A DNA stretch of 64,000 bases from JBEGHD01 sp049334165. Lineage in GTDB: Bacteria > Bacteroidota > Bacteroidia > Flavobacteriales_D > Sanyastnellaceae. Below are positions 1 to 8,424 of this stretch, piece after piece (the first letter of the stretch is position 1; the number at the start of each line of letters is the position of its first letter). The stretch is from the NCBI GenBank assembly GCA_049334165.1, contig JBEGHD010000006.1; one strand, 5' to 3'. The notes under the pieces are model-generated. The model had not been told where the DNA came from. It was given only the letters and a program-made list of their open reading frames with translations, and did no database searches. Position numbers and translations under genes: made by a program.

Positions 1-1580
1 TCATTGCAATCTAGCCACTGGAAATGCGCAAAGTCTTCCTGAGCTATCAAAGAACTGCTATCTGGCGAGAGCTCAACATTGAGGTTAACTGGCAAATCGA
101 GCGTGATGGTGTCCGCCACCGAAAAATCACTGCACTCATGCTCGGCTGTGAAAATGTAAGTCGTAGTTTGATTGGGGGAGACAAGTAAAGAATCACCATT
201 TCCTAAAAAACTTGGATATACGTTTTGAATGCCCCAGTCAAGATTGAACCAGGAGTAATCAAATTCTTCAGTTTGAATCTGATGTCCTTCATTATCGCAA
301 AGTGCTACTGTGTCTTCGAGAATTAGATTATCTGGAAGGCTTGGAGTGAGAATAGAATCCAGAGCATAGAGGGTTGCCCAATCATCAATAGTAACAAGAC
401 TATCTGGCATATTCTCATAGTAAATGAAAGAGTGCAAAAAATGCGATGATCCATCACATGTACCGTAGTTGTTAATCGGGGTATGAACTTCAATTTCACT
501 CTTACTTTCTCCGGGCGGGATGACAATGTTTTCCTCTGACAATAGAGAAAAGTAAAAACCTTGTTCTCCATTCGTGTTGTCGGTGTTAATAAGGTGAACA
601 GTATCGGCCAAATTCAAGGGTGATACCCGAACAACCTCCAGGTAAGCTGTTTGGCAAACGGATATTGGATTAGATTCCGTGATTTCTTCCTCTCCGTTGT
701 GAAAAGAAACAAACTTTTTGTTTGAGTGCAGGCTCTGGTTTCCGAAGAAAATTCCCGTGTCGTAAGAATTGTCGTAGACATCGGCAATGGCAATTTTCAT
801 GTGATAAGTTTCACCAGCTTGCAGCCCACCGATGCCTGCAGTTAGCACCGTTGAGTAGCCATCGTACTGCACACTCTCGGGATCATCCGGGTCTGCCGGG
901 TTGGTAATGAAATACTCGCAATTCACACAAGGTCCGTTGTTGTTCTCGCCATTGTTGAGGTTTTCTATTTGCACGTAGTCGTCAGTGCCGGGAATCAGCG
1001 CAATGTTTTTTCCACCGTTGCTAAACTGACCGTCAATGCCGGGGCCGCTTACGAAAACTCCAAATGGATCTGAAACGGCAAATCCGCTAGAATCAATGTA
1101 CTCGTTGTATTCTTCTGATGCGAAAACATAGTCAAACCAAACCGAGTCTCCGGCTGCTACAAAGTCGAACTCCAGTGTGGTGACATCGTTAATCACCAAT
1201 GACATTTCGGGGTAGATCGTCAAAAGATCTTCTTCATAGAAATTCTCCATTGAAGCCGAGTGAGAGGCTCCGGGCCCGTCATTTGGCCCTTCGGCATTTT
1301 CCACTGATCCGTTTGTGATTATGAAGCCGTCTGTGAGCCCGATACCGCAATTCTGACAATCAAAATTTCCCAGCTGTTCTGGCTCTCCATTAAATTCCAC
1401 GTTGGTTATCATTAATCCTGAATCGAAAAAGCCCTGAACGATTTCTTCTGGTGGTAAGCTTTCGTCTGTTGTGAGCTGACCAAATGAAATTGAAGCTATA
1501 AAAACAAGGGATACAATTAGTGAAAATTTCACGATCCGGTTGCGCAGTCTGGAATCTGGCGAGTTGTAGGAAGTAAGCAT
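1..1580 (-). CDS. Secreted choice-of-anchor L domain protein, C-terminus cut by window edge
   Basis: The frame is open from an ATG at 1580 to the left edge, giving 526 visible residues. A signal peptide lies near residues 16-35 (hydrophobic run ending in SFGQ). Residues about 45-240 match the choice-of-anchor L domain common in Bacteroidota surface proteins: QNCGIGLTDGFIITNG, then VWFDYVFASEEYNEYID at 147-163 and KNIALIPGTD at 191-200. The last visible residues (FQWLDCN) resemble the start of the Ig-like module that often precedes a T9SS sorting domain, so secretion to the surface by T9SS is likely, but the C-terminus is not in the window. The role is unknown; adhesion is a guess. The 177 bases between this gene and the next hold nothing I can recognise. 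Confidence 0.85.
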   Translation of the reverse strand, partial: MLTSYNSPDSRLRNRIVKFSLIVSLVFIASISFGQLTTDESLPPEEIVQGFFDSGLMITNVEFNGEPEQLGNFDCQNCGIGLTDGFIITNGSVENAEGPNDGPGASHSASMENFYEEDLLTIYPEMSLVINDVTTLEFDFVAAGDSVWFDYVFASEEYNEYIDSSGFAVSDPFGVFVSGPGIDGQFSNGGKNIALIPGTDDYVQIENLNNGENNNGPCVNCEYFITNPADPDDPESVQYDGYSTVLTAGIGGLQAGETYHMKIAIADVYDNSYDTGIFFGNQSLHSNKKFVSFHNGEEEITESNPISVCQTAYLEVVRVSPLNLADTVHLINTDNTNGEQGFYFSLLSEENIVIPPGESKSEIEVHTPINNYGTCDGSSHFLHSFIYYENMPDSLVTIDDWATLYALDSILTPSLPDNLILEDTVALCDNEGHQIQTEEFDYSWFNLDWGIQNVYPSFLGNGDSLLVSPNQTTTYIFTAEHECSDFSVADTITLDLPVNLNVELSPDSSSLIAQEDFAHFQWLDCN

Positions 1581-1757
1581 AGTCAATTGTTTTGTTAAGC
1601 AGACCTAAACAGTTGTCATGTCTATTTCACACAAGGTACTAAAAATCAATTTAGAGCAGGTTGCTGATTTGAGCCGTAATCTTGAGATCCCAGTAGGAAA
1701 ATCGAAATTGACAGTTGACTATGCTAAAGTGATGTTTCTCAGAAAGGCAGATTTACT

Positions 1758-3410
1758 TCATTCTTTCACTATTCTGAAAGTCTTTATCACCTCGCCATCC
1801 GAAATTCGTAAAAAATAGACTCCAGCAGAAAAGCCTGAAAAATTGATCTCTGTGCGAGTTCCTTCCGAGGCCTTACCGCACATTCTTTTTCCCACCAGAT
1901 TATAAACCGTGACCTGTTGTCCCGCTTTTGTTCCGTCAACTTTCAGATTTTCAGCGACTGGGTTTGGGTAAATTGAAACCTCAGTGTTGTTATTTTCTGT
2001 TACAGAGATTTCTGTACAGGCATTTTCAATTTGGGTTCTGCTGCCACAAGGCGCGATGTTCCCGAGAATTTCAGAGGGATTCGATTCCACATCCAGATAA
2101 CTGCAAATGCTCTGCACGTGGCAGTGCTCAAGCGACTGGTTGTCGGTGATGGTCAATTCTGAAATACTCTGAGGGGCAATATTCTCCAGTCCCCACAAGG
2201 TGGTCAGTGAGTCGTTGAGACTAACTAGTAGCTCGCCATCTATGGTTGATATATTCTCAAGCTGTTCAACTGAGGGCAGCATTCGATTATTCAGAATGTA
2301 AAGTCCATTTCCTACTGAGGAAATATTATGTAAACCCGTGAGGTCGGTCAGGGCGTTGTTGTTGCTGATCGTTAGCGCACCACCAACTTCGTTGAGTTGT
2401 GAAAAAGCGGTGACATCAGTTAGAGAAAGGTTTTGCTGCAAGATAAGTCCTCCTCCGAGGTCGGTGAGGGCTTCCATTCCGTTGCAGTTCAATAGCCCGA
2501 AATTACTCTCTATTTCAAGTGTCCCACCAATCTCTGTGAGCGATTCTGGTCCTTCCAAATTTTGAAGCAATGGATTTCCTGAAATGGCCATGCTTCCAAA
2601 CACCATCTCCAGGTTTTGAAGTGCACCAAGTGTGGTGAGGGATTGATTGGCAATTATCCCAAAGCCGCCATTGACAGTAATTAGTTCGTTGCAGCCGCTA
2701 AGGCTCTGAAGTTGGTTGTTATCCTGAATATTGAAGTTTCCACCAATTTCGGTGAGTCCGTCAAGGCCGTTGAGGTTTTGAAGTGCATCGTTGTTAAAAA
2801 TGACGAGGTTCTCTTCGACATTACTGAGGCTACTCATTCCTTCGAGGCTCGTCAGCATCGAGTGGTGAGTGATGGTGAAATCATTACCAACCGAGGTAAT
2901 GTTCCCGAGTCCTTCGAGAGTGAGCAATCCATGATTGGCATTGAGCTCCAGAATCCCGGGGATTTCTGTCAGTCCCTCCAGTCCCTGCAGGTCGGTAAGT
3001 CCGTTGTTGTTGCGAATCGAGAGCCATTCGCCAATCGATTCTAAACTGGAAAAGGCCTCGAGCGTGGTGATCTCCTGATTGTTTTGGATTTTTAGAGTGC
3101 CGTCAATCGAAGTGAGCGAACTCAAGCCGGTCATTGAGGTGAGCTGTGGATTGTTGATGATGGTGACGCTCCCTCCGACCGAAGTGATGTTTGCCAACCC
3201 ATCGAGGTTTTCTATGTCGGTGTCTCCAAAGAGTAAGCCGATGTACAGATCGCCTTCGATTTCAGTACAGTTGGGGTTTTCTGTTAGAAATGCGTCCACA
3301 TCAGCTTGCGACTCAAGTTCGATCCCTTCCGGAAAACAAGTTTGTGCGAAAGTTGAAATTGTGAGGATGCAAAAAGCTATGACAAGGGGTAGACTTTTCA
3401 GTGATTTCAT
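1758..3410 (-). CDS. Secreted receptor L-domain/LRR-like repeat protein with T9SS sorting domain
   Basis: The protein has 550 residues. The ATG at 3410 is chosen because a signal peptide follows directly (MKSLKSLPLV, cleavage near TFAQ); a longer upstream frame would add eleven unlikely residues. From about residue 30 to 460 it is built of roughly 24-residue repeats of the type L-x-x-L-x-G-L-x-x-L-T-x-I-G-G-x-L-x-I-x-x-N, like the receptor L domain and leucine-rich repeats, starting with TEIEGDLYIG. The C-terminal 75 residues are a T9SS type A sorting domain (SIYPNPVAENLKV, GVYFLRISDG, final KTFRIVKE). Such proteins are exported through the outer membrane and anchored or released. Ligand unknown. 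The regular repeats suggest a solenoid binding surface. Confidence 0.88.
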   Translation of the reverse strand: MKSLKSLPLVIAFCILTISTFAQTCFPEGIELESQADVDAFLTENPNCTEIEGDLYIGLLFGDTDIENLDGLANITSVGGSVTIINNPQLTSMTGLSSLTSIDGTLKIQNNQEITTLEAFSSLESIGEWLSIRNNNGLTDLQGLEGLTEIPGILELNANHGLLTLEGLGNITSVGNDFTITHHSMLTSLEGMSSLSNVEENLVIFNNDALQNLNGLDGLTEIGGNFNIQDNNQLQSLSGCNELITVNGGFGIIANQSLTTLGALQNLEMVFGSMAISGNPLLQNLEGPESLTEIGGTLEIESNFGLLNCNGMEALTDLGGGLILQQNLSLTDVTAFSQLNEVGGALTISNNNALTDLTGLHNISSVGNGLYILNNRMLPSVEQLENISTIDGELLVSLNDSLTTLWGLENIAPQSISELTITDNQSLEHCHVQSICSYLDVESNPSEILGNIAPCGSRTQIENACTEISVTENNNTEVSIYPNPVAENLKVDGTKAGQQVTVYNLVGKRMCGKASEGTRTEINFSGFSAGVYFLRISDGEVIKTFRIVKE

Positions 3411-3529
3411 ATCTGTCTTTTTGATTCTAAAGTGCAGACACAAATAAAGGAAAATGGTTCCCTCCCCACCTTATAGATGGGGGTGACATCTGGGGGACAG
3501 CAAGGCTAATTACTGCTAAAAAAGGCGCT

Positions 3530-3745
3530 CTACTTTGGGAGTCGTTGGTCTCGTCCGATCACGAAATATAGCACAGACCCCAGGAAAGGCAGTAGTAGGA
3601 CAACCAACACCCAAATGATTTTGTTGGATCCCTCAAACTCATTTTGCACTATTTCTATTAAAGCGATGATAGGAAGAATGAAAATACCGAAGGCGATGAG
3701 AAGTAGCACGATTTGCCAGGGGCCGATAAAAGCGAGAGTAGTCAT
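3530..3745 (-). CDS. Small membrane protein with phospholipase D nuclease N-terminal-like domain (PLDc_N)
   Basis: This is a 71-residue protein with two transmembrane segments (about 10-32 and 42-63). The layout, with WQIVLLLIAF, then a short loop with NKIIWVLVVLLLPFLGSVLYFVIGR, is that of the PLDc_N family, where the module occurs alone in many Bacteroidota rather than in front of a phospholipase domain. No enzyme activity is expected from this module alone. It sits 56 bases downstream of a secreted glycosidase-like lipoprotein and may be co-transcribed with it, but nothing ties their functions together. The start ATG at 3745 is the only reasonable one. Confidence 0.8.
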   Translation of the reverse strand: MTTLAFIGPWQIVLLLIAFGIFILPIIALIEIVQNEFEGSNKIIWVLVVLLLPFLGSVLYFVIGRDQRLPK

Positions 3746-3801
3746 GAGTTGAAGAATTAAGGCAGCAATTTAGGGATTTACTTTTTCGAGAAACTGAAAA
3801 C

Positions 3802-4932
3802 TCACTTCTCAAGCATTTCCCTCCAGGTAACAATTGCGGGTCTTTCGTTTCCGTCTTCGTCTAGCAAACCTGTGTCCCGCCAGATTTTCGCAAGGTCCTG
3901 CGATTCTGAAGGAAGCGTTTCCCAAAGTGCATCAAAATCGCGATGCGCCCACCAAATAACGAACTCGTAGTCTTGCTCCTGTGCATTTAGCAACAGCGTT
4001 TCCAGATAATCATTTTGCTCGCACTCATCGCTTTCGATGGATAAGTTGAGGTTTTCCACTACCAGGTTTTCAGCCAGATGGGCTGTTTCCACGAAGGCAA
4101 TCGGAGAGCTGGTTTGGCTGTGAAGAAAATCAAACGCAGTTTGAAATTCGGCTTCCGAGCTAAGTCCTTTGAAGTATGGATAGAAACTCACAGCCGTAAA
4201 GTCGAAGTTGGTGACGTAATCGCTAATCTCGTTGATGTACGTCTGCGGTTCATCAATGTCTGGCGAAAGCCAGTTGTGCAGCGTCATAGACTCAGAGACA
4301 GGAAGCCCGGGAAATTGAGTGTTTATTTCCGTTCTGATCTCTGCCATTAAAAGTTTGTAAGACTCCCACTTTTCGGGCGAATTAATCAAGAGTTCATTGG
4401 ACTCCAGCGACATCACCAGATAGTCAGGGTCTAGTTGATTGATGAGGTAAGTCAGATGTTCTGTGTAGGCTTCAGCGATCTCCGGGTCATTCAGGTTTTC
4501 GTATACGGGGATGTTGCCAGAGTAATCTTCGATTAGGTCAGTCCGGCCGTTGTTTAGGATACTTACTGAAAGCAGAAAATCTAAATCAGCTGGCGCATTG
4601 TTTACTCGTCCCTGAACATCGTTTACGTAGGCTTCGGGAAGTGAAGTGTCATTTATGAAGGCGTCCCACGGAATGCGGTTGTCGAGGTGTTCATAATAGA
4701 TGCTTCCGTTATTGCCTAGAAAATCGTAGGTATCTTCTACTCTCTCCTGTGTGGCCTCATATGGCCAGGTGGTGAAACCCATCCCGAAATTGCGGTTTTC
4801 GATTTCGTCCAGAGCGGCATTTTCCGGGCAGTCATTTGTAGGAGTGGAATCGGTGGGTTCTTCGGGGTCATCTTTCTTGCATCCTGCGAATGTCAGCAAA
4901 ATAGCGAGCGAGAGGATTAGGTGGGATTTCAT
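3802..4932 (-). CDS. Lipoprotein with TIM-barrel glycoside hydrolase-like domain (GH53-like)
   Basis: The protein has 376 residues. It begins with a lipoprotein signal (LTFAGCKK, lipidated Cys18), followed by an acidic linker and a single alpha/beta domain from about residue 45. NFGMGFTTWPYEA opens the barrel. The segment YLVMSLESNELL (171-182) and the strand end SPIAFVETAHLAEN (276-289) resemble the acid/base and nucleophile strands of clan A glycosidases; the ETA at 282-284 is like the nucleophile motif of GH53 endo-galactanases. Candidate catalytic residues are therefore E177 or E180 and E282. The hydrolase family and substrate are inferred from motif resemblance only. It would act in the periplasm or on the cell surface. 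Neighbours give no substrate hint. Confidence 0.65.
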   Translation of the reverse strand: MKSHLILSLAILLTFAGCKKDDPEEPTDSTPTNDCPENAALDEIENRNFGMGFTTWPYEATQERVEDTYDFLGNNGSIYYEHLDNRIPWDAFINDTSLPEAYVNDVQGRVNNAPADLDFLLSVSILNNGRTDLIEDYSGNIPVYENLNDPEIAEAYTEHLTYLINQLDPDYLVMSLESNELLINSPEKWESYKLLMAEIRTEINTQFPGLPVSESMTLHNWLSPDIDEPQTYINEISDYVTNFDFTAVSFYPYFKGLSSEAEFQTAFDFLHSQTSSPIAFVETAHLAENLVVENLNLSIESDECEQNDYLETLLLNAQEQDYEFVIWWAHRDFDALWETLPSESQDLAKIWRDTGLLDEDGNERPAIVTWREMLEK

Positions 4933-4976
4933 CAGCGTCTATTGAAAAAGGTATTGGGCTAAAAGTAAGAGTTTTG

Positions 4977-5432
4977 TCACTTACTCTCAACCTCAGACAA
5001 CTGCCCCAAAATCTTGTAAAGCGTCTTTCTAAACTGCTTGATTTCTTTTTCGTCAATTTCTTCTCCACTGAGCGACTCGATGATTTGCTTCGGAATGCAA
5101 ACGGCTTCTTCCCGGAGGTCTTTTCCTTTTTCGGTGAGTGAAACCATGACGGTTCGCTCGTCCTCTTTCGATCGTTCGCGAACGAGCAGTCCTTTTTGCT
5201 CCATGCGTTTTAGCAGTGGAGTGAGGGTGTTGGACTCTAGGTAGAGTGTTTTGCCAATCGTACTCACCGATTGCACATCCCTTTCCCACAAAACCAACAG
5301 CACCAAATACTGTGGATAAGTGATGTCCAGCTTTTCGAGCAACGGAGCATATAGCTTGGTCGTGAGGCGAGACGTGGCATAGAGCGGAAAGCAGAGTTGG
5401 TTTTTGAGTGCGAGCAATTCTTGAGAGTGCAT
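4977..5432 (-). CDS. ohrR: MarR-family peroxide-sensing repressor, OhrR-like
   Basis: This is a 151-residue winged-helix regulator. The N-terminal NQLCFPLY carries Cys14 at the place of the redox-active cysteine of OhrR, which is oxidised by organic peroxides and releases DNA. TYPQYLVLLVLWE and LESNTLTPLLKRMEQKGL form the recognition helix region and DERTVMVSLTEKG the wing. It starts 2 bases after the stop of the glutathione peroxidase gene, so it is the last gene of a doxX-gpx-ohrR operon and probably represses it. Usually OhrR is paired with the peroxidase Ohr; none is seen here and glutathione peroxidase takes that place. The Cys argues for OhrR rather than a generic MarR. Confidence 0.85.
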   Translation of the reverse strand: MHSQELLALKNQLCFPLYATSRLTTKLYAPLLEKLDITYPQYLVLLVLWERDVQSVSTIGKTLYLESNTLTPLLKRMEQKGLLVRERSKEDERTVMVSLTEKGKDLREEAVCIPKQIIESLSGEEIDEKEIKQFRKTLYKILGQLSEVESK

Positions 5433-5434
5433 GA

Positions 5435-5917
5435 TCAGATCATTTTTTTGATGTGACTTTCGATTTTTTGAGGTTTGGTTGTTGGAGCAAATCGCTTCAC
5501 CGGCTGACCGTTTCGGTCGATGAGAAATTTAGTAAAATTCCACTTGATTTTGCTGCCGAGGAATCCACCTTGTTCGGATTTCAGGTATTTAAAAATTGGA
5601 TGAGCATCGCTGCCGTTCACGTCTACTTTCGCAAACATCGGAAAGCTGACTCCGTAGTTTACCTGGCAAAATTCTTCGATGTCGTTTTCATCGCCCGGCT
5701 CCTGGCTTCCAAACTGGTTACACGGAAACCCGAGGATGGTGAATCCCCGATCTTTGTATTTGGAATAAAGCTCTTCGAGCCCTTCGTATTGCGGAGTGAG
5801 GCCGCACTTGCTGGCGGTGTTTACCACCAAAATGAGGTTTCCTTCGTAATCCTTCATGGACGTTTTGTGGCCTTTCAAATCGTTGGCTTCAAAGTCGTAA
5901 AAATTCGTTGCTGACAT
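5435..5917 (-). CDS. Glutathione/thioredoxin peroxidase family protein (Cys type)
   Basis: The protein has 160 residues, a normal length for bacterial GPx. The first active-site motif NTASKCGLTPQYEGLEELY places the peroxidatic cysteine at C38, with Cys instead of selenocysteine. It is followed by ILGFPCNQFGSQEPG, with the second cysteine and the catalytic Gln, and by the Trp/Asn motif KWNFTKFLIDR. It reduces hydrogen and lipid hydroperoxides; bacterial members mostly use thioredoxin. There is no signal peptide, so it acts in the cytoplasm. It lies between a DoxX membrane protein (3 bases upstream) and an OhrR-like repressor (2 bases downstream), so peroxide induction is likely. Confidence 0.93.
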   Translation of the reverse strand: MSATNFYDFEANDLKGHKTSMKDYEGNLILVVNTASKCGLTPQYEGLEELYSKYKDRGFTILGFPCNQFGSQEPGDENDIEEFCQVNYGVSFPMFAKVDVNGSDAHPIFKYLKSEQGGFLGSKIKWNFTKFLIDRNGQPVKRFAPTTKPQKIESHIKKMI

Positions 5918-5920
5918 TCT

Positions 5921-6349
5921 TTAATTCGTTTTTCGGTTTTTGTTAAAAAGGTACCTGAGAGCTCCGGTAGACCAAAGCGCCCAGAGGATGAGCACCGGCT
6001 GGAAGAACAGTCTGATGAGTCGTTTCCGGTCTGTGTCTAAACCAAAAGCATCGACTTCGTTCATGTACTGCGCGATATTTCCAGGGAAGATGAGCACGTA
6101 GAAAATGGCGAGCGCAATGCCGACCAATACCTTGTTTTTTCTCCAGACAATCATGGACAGGCCGAGAGCGGCTTCTACAATTCCCGAGGCAATTACGATG
6201 AAATCTTTACCAATCGGAATCCAGTTGGGCACCTGCGCCTGAAATTCTTCTCTCTGGAAAGTAAGATGGCCTATGGCTGCCAGAACCATGAACGCTCCCA
6301 GTATCACCCGAAAGACATTCTGAACTGTGTTTGTTTTGACGTTCTTCAT
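5921..6349 (-). CDS. DoxX family membrane protein
   Basis: From the ATG at 6349 (MKNVKTN) the protein has 142 residues. An upstream in-frame start would place coding sequence over the promoter and is rejected. Four hydrophobic segments with FRVILGAFMVLAAIGHLTFQREEF and the motif GIVEAALGLSMIVWRK are typical of the DoxX/DoxD-like family. Some members are linked to oxidative or thiol stress; the activity is not well established. It is the first gene of an operon with glutathione peroxidase and ohrR (3-base and 2-base gaps). An inverted repeat and a TAnnTTTG box lie directly upstream. Confidence 0.8.
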   Translation of the reverse strand: MKNVKTNTVQNVFRVILGAFMVLAAIGHLTFQREEFQAQVPNWIPIGKDFIVIASGIVEAALGLSMIVWRKNKVLVGIALAIFYVLIFPGNIAQYMNEVDAFGLDTDRKRLIRLFFQPVLILWALWSTGALRYLFNKNRKTN

Positions 6350-6363
6350 TTTTATATTTAGCG

Positions 6364-6391
6364 CGATTAAATCGTTCGCGATACAAATGTA
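6364..6391 (-). promoter_or_regulatory. Promoter -7 element with adjacent palindrome upstream of doxX-gpx-ohrR
   Basis: On the minus strand TACATTTG (6391-6384) matches the Bacteroidota -7 box TAnnTTTG and would start transcription near 6377. Immediately downstream, in the leader, lies the 11-base palindrome CGATTAAATCG (6364-6374). Its position is right for a repressor such as the operon's own OhrR, but no established operator for this clade was compared and no convincing -33 TTG is seen. Confidence 0.5.
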
Positions 6392-6430
6392 AGGTAAAGC
6401 TTTGAACAGAGAATAGTTCAATTGAAAAAC

Positions 6431-6721
6431 TTAGTCATTGCTAGACTTCTTGTTTGGGTTTTGCCGAACCTGGAAAAAGGACAGGATAACGATCTTGTCG
6501 GCTTTAATTCTGTAAAGAATTCTCGTTTGAGGTGTTAATTGAAACCCTCTGATTTCCCCTACTTCTATGGCACCTATAGATGGAAAATGCCTAAGCAGTT
6601 TAAAAATAGCATCAGACTTGTGAATGAATTCCTGTGCTGTTGAATCTCCCCACTTTTTTCGGATGTATCGAATGATACGATTAAAATCTCTTTCGGCTCT
6701 GGGAGTAACGTAAACCTGCAT
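6431..6721 (-). CDS. Type II toxin of the RelE/ParE superfamily
   Basis: This is a 96-residue protein with the ParE-like pattern VTPRAERDFNRIIRYIRKKWGDSTAQEF at the N-terminus, then FPSIGAIEVGEIRGFQLTPQTRILYRI and the closing beta hairpin KIVILSFFQVRQNP. ParE members poison gyrase, whereas RelE members cut mRNA on the ribosome; the F-F-x-x-R-Q-x-P ending is typical of ParE/YoeB-like plasmid stabilisation proteins in Bacteroidota. Its ATG overlaps the antitoxin stop (TGATG), so the two are translated together. Which target applies cannot be told from sequence alone. Confidence 0.88.
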   Translation of the reverse strand: MQVYVTPRAERDFNRIIRYIRKKWGDSTAQEFIHKSDAIFKLLRHFPSIGAIEVGEIRGFQLTPQTRILYRIKADKIVILSFFQVRQNPNKKSSND

Positions 6722-6945
6722 CAGTACTTCTTCTTCAGCTCATCCCAGCTTTTTAGATTACTGTCAACCTCAGATTCGTCAAAAGAAAGATAGATTTCGT
6801 CTTTCTGCTTTTCAGTGAGTGTTTGCCAGAATTTTCCGTCCGAATTGGATTCTTTGAGAAAGTCGTAAACAGTGCGCAACAACTGCTCATCATCGATCTC
6901 TTCGAGGAGTTTATAAAGGTGAGATTTGAGTTCGGTAGTGCTCAT
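6721..6945 (-). CDS. Antitoxin partner of the ParE-like toxin
   Basis: This is a 74-residue acidic and helical protein. Its N-terminal helix-turn pattern (STTELKSHLYKLLEEIDDEQLL, then VYDFLKES) is common in small antitoxins next to ParE toxins in Bacteroidota, and its C-terminal tail (SFDESEVDSNLKSWDELKKKY) fits a toxin-wrapping segment. It is the first gene of the pair. A TAnnTTTG box lies 17-24 bases upstream. The family assignment rests on gene pairing, size and composition. Confidence 0.82.
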   Translation of the reverse strand: MSTTELKSHLYKLLEEIDDEQLLRTVYDFLKESNSDGKFWQTLTEKQKDEIYLSFDESEVDSNLKSWDELKKKY

Positions 6946-6961
6946 GGGATGTCCTTTCCAT

Positions 6962-6969
6962 CAAAGGTA
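6962..6969 (-). promoter_or_regulatory. -7 promoter element of the toxin-antitoxin pair
   Basis: TACCTTTG on the minus strand is an exact TAnnTTTG match, 16 bases upstream of the antitoxin ATG. No clear -33 TTG is found at the usual distance. Confidence 0.5.
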
Positions 6970-6985
6970 GCGAATTTTCATTTTT

Positions 6986-7330
6986 TTACTCTCCCCAAAC
7001 CGCCAATTCATTCCCGGCCGGGTCAGCAAAATGAAACCTTCTACCTCCGGGGAAAGAGAAAATTTCTTTGGTGATTTTGCCACCAGCATCGCTTACTTTT
7101 GATTGAGCTGCCTCCAGGTCTTTGTGGAAGAGAACTACTAGCACACCGTTTACGATTTCGTCTTCGGTTTTCTCAAATCCTCCCTGAACGCCACTTTCTG
7201 AAAAGGCGGTGTAAGTGGGGCCGTAGTCGGTAAAAGTCCAGCCAAAAGCGTTCGAGTAAAATGCTTTCACCCTCTCGAGATCGGGCGCTTTAAATTCTAT
7301 GTAGTCGATATGGTTAGAAGTCTGGGGCAT
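6986..7330 (-). CDS. VOC (glyoxalase/dioxygenase fold) family protein
   Basis: This is a 114-residue single-module protein. IDYIEFKAPDLERVKAFYSNAFGWTFTDYGP is the classic first beta-alpha-beta unit of the vicinal oxygen chelate fold, and the C-terminal FPGGRRFHFADPAGNELAVWGE carries the metal-binding Glu region. Members are metal-dependent glyoxalases, dioxygenases or resistance proteins, and many of this short kind have no known substrate. It is not clearly linked to its neighbours. No signal peptide. Confidence 0.88.
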   Translation of the reverse strand: MPQTSNHIDYIEFKAPDLERVKAFYSNAFGWTFTDYGPTYTAFSESGVQGGFEKTEDEIVNGVLVVLFHKDLEAAQSKVSDAGGKITKEIFSFPGGRRFHFADPAGNELAVWGE

Positions 7331-7371
7331 TTGTTGTTGATTAAATTCCTAATCTGGAAAGTTAAGAATTC

Positions 7372-8424
7372 TCAATACTCAAACTCATAATCTTTCACCA
7401 CGCGCCAGCCCAGGAGGCCATCGGCAAAAGTGTAGGTGATTATTTTGGCTTCTTTCATCGATTCGAAATCGAAGAAAAGCCTGATTCCTTCGTACTCCTC
7501 GTACTTGTTTTGCTGCAGGTGAATGAAGGCGACTTTTTCCAATCGCGCACTGCTCCCCCGGTGGTTCCCATACCACTCTGTGCGGTGCCTGAAAGAATAC
7601 GTTTCCTCAAAAGCGCCCGTGGCGAAAACAAAATTGACAACCAGAATGAAGCTGACCAGACTCGGAGCAAGGGCTATTCTGAATTGCTGTTTGCGGTATT
7701 TTGAAGCGAATTTCCGAGAAAGGAGGAAGCACGCAACAAACGAGATTCCCAACAGAGCCACAAGTTGATAAACCGGAATCAGTGTGTTGAAACCGATCTT
7801 CAGAATGACGATGAAGTTGACTGCAACTGCTGCAGTGAGAAAAAACGATTTGGAATTCACGATCCTCGTGAGTGCGGGCACAAACTCCCTAAAGTTGAGT
7901 TTGGGAATGGTTTGCACTACTATTCGCGCCCAAACGGGAACAGTCACAAAAACGATGAGGCCGGCCATGATGAGTCCGAATTTACCATCGTAAGAATAGC
8001 CGATAATCGGAACTCCAATAAAGATGAAGAGGACAAACAGAGTGGCAAGGTAATCGACAAGTGTAGCGAGTGCCGAAGTTGTTTTGTAATAATCGGTTTT
8101 TAGAAAAGCTTCGTACTCCATTCGAGCGTGTTCTCTCGCTCGTTCACGAGTGCGCTCACGCTCTTTATTCTTCCAGTCCTCATAGGTCTTTGCTCTCGAT
8201 CGCGGTCTTCGGTAAGTGTGCTTCTTTGAGCTGTAAGCTTTCCCTGCCTTGAGGTTCTGAAAGTAGTCGTAAGCTTCATTGAGAAGAATGAACTGCTCTT
8301 TCGCGTCCGGAGCATCATTTACATCAGGGTGCAGCTGTTTCGCCTTTTTCCTGAAAGCTTTTTTGATCTCAGCCAGAGTTGCGTTCTTACCAACGCCTAA
8401 TATTTCAAAATACTTGTTGACCAT
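7372..8424 (-). CDS. Membrane-anchored J-domain (DnaJ-like) protein
   Basis: This is a 350-residue protein. Residues 3-65 form a J domain: KYFEILGVGKNATLAEIKKAFRKKAKQLHPDVND, with the HPD tripeptide needed to stimulate Hsp70 ATPase. A basic, Arg-rich linker (about 70-105) follows, then six or so hydrophobic segments between about 115 and 270, and a 70-residue C-terminal tail. It lacks the zinc-finger and substrate domains of true DnaJ, so it is a type III J protein that probably recruits DnaK to the inner membrane. Client unknown. Confidence 0.85.
   Translation of the reverse strand: MVNKYFEILGVGKNATLAEIKKAFRKKAKQLHPDVNDAPDAKEQFILLNEAYDYFQNLKAGKAYSSKKHTYRRPRSRAKTYEDWKNKERERTRERAREHARMEYEAFLKTDYYKTTSALATLVDYLATLFVLFIFIGVPIIGYSYDGKFGLIMAGLIVFVTVPVWARIVVQTIPKLNFREFVPALTRIVNSKSFFLTAAVAVNFIVILKIGFNTLIPVYQLVALLGISFVACFLLSRKFASKYRKQQFRIALAPSLVSFILVVNFVFATGAFEETYSFRHRTEWYGNHRGSSARLEKVAFIHLQQNKYEEYEGIRLFFDFESMKEAKIITYTFADGLLGWRVVKDYEFEY

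Noticed and set aside
1618..1818. 66-codon plus-strand ORF between two secreted protein genes
   Set aside because: It runs into the coding end of the L-domain protein, has no recognisable family, promoter box or ribosome site.
3463..3515. G/C-rich runs around CCCCACC and TGGGGG upstream of the L-domain protein
   Set aside because: Only a 5-base pairing core and no link to a gene end; likely chance.
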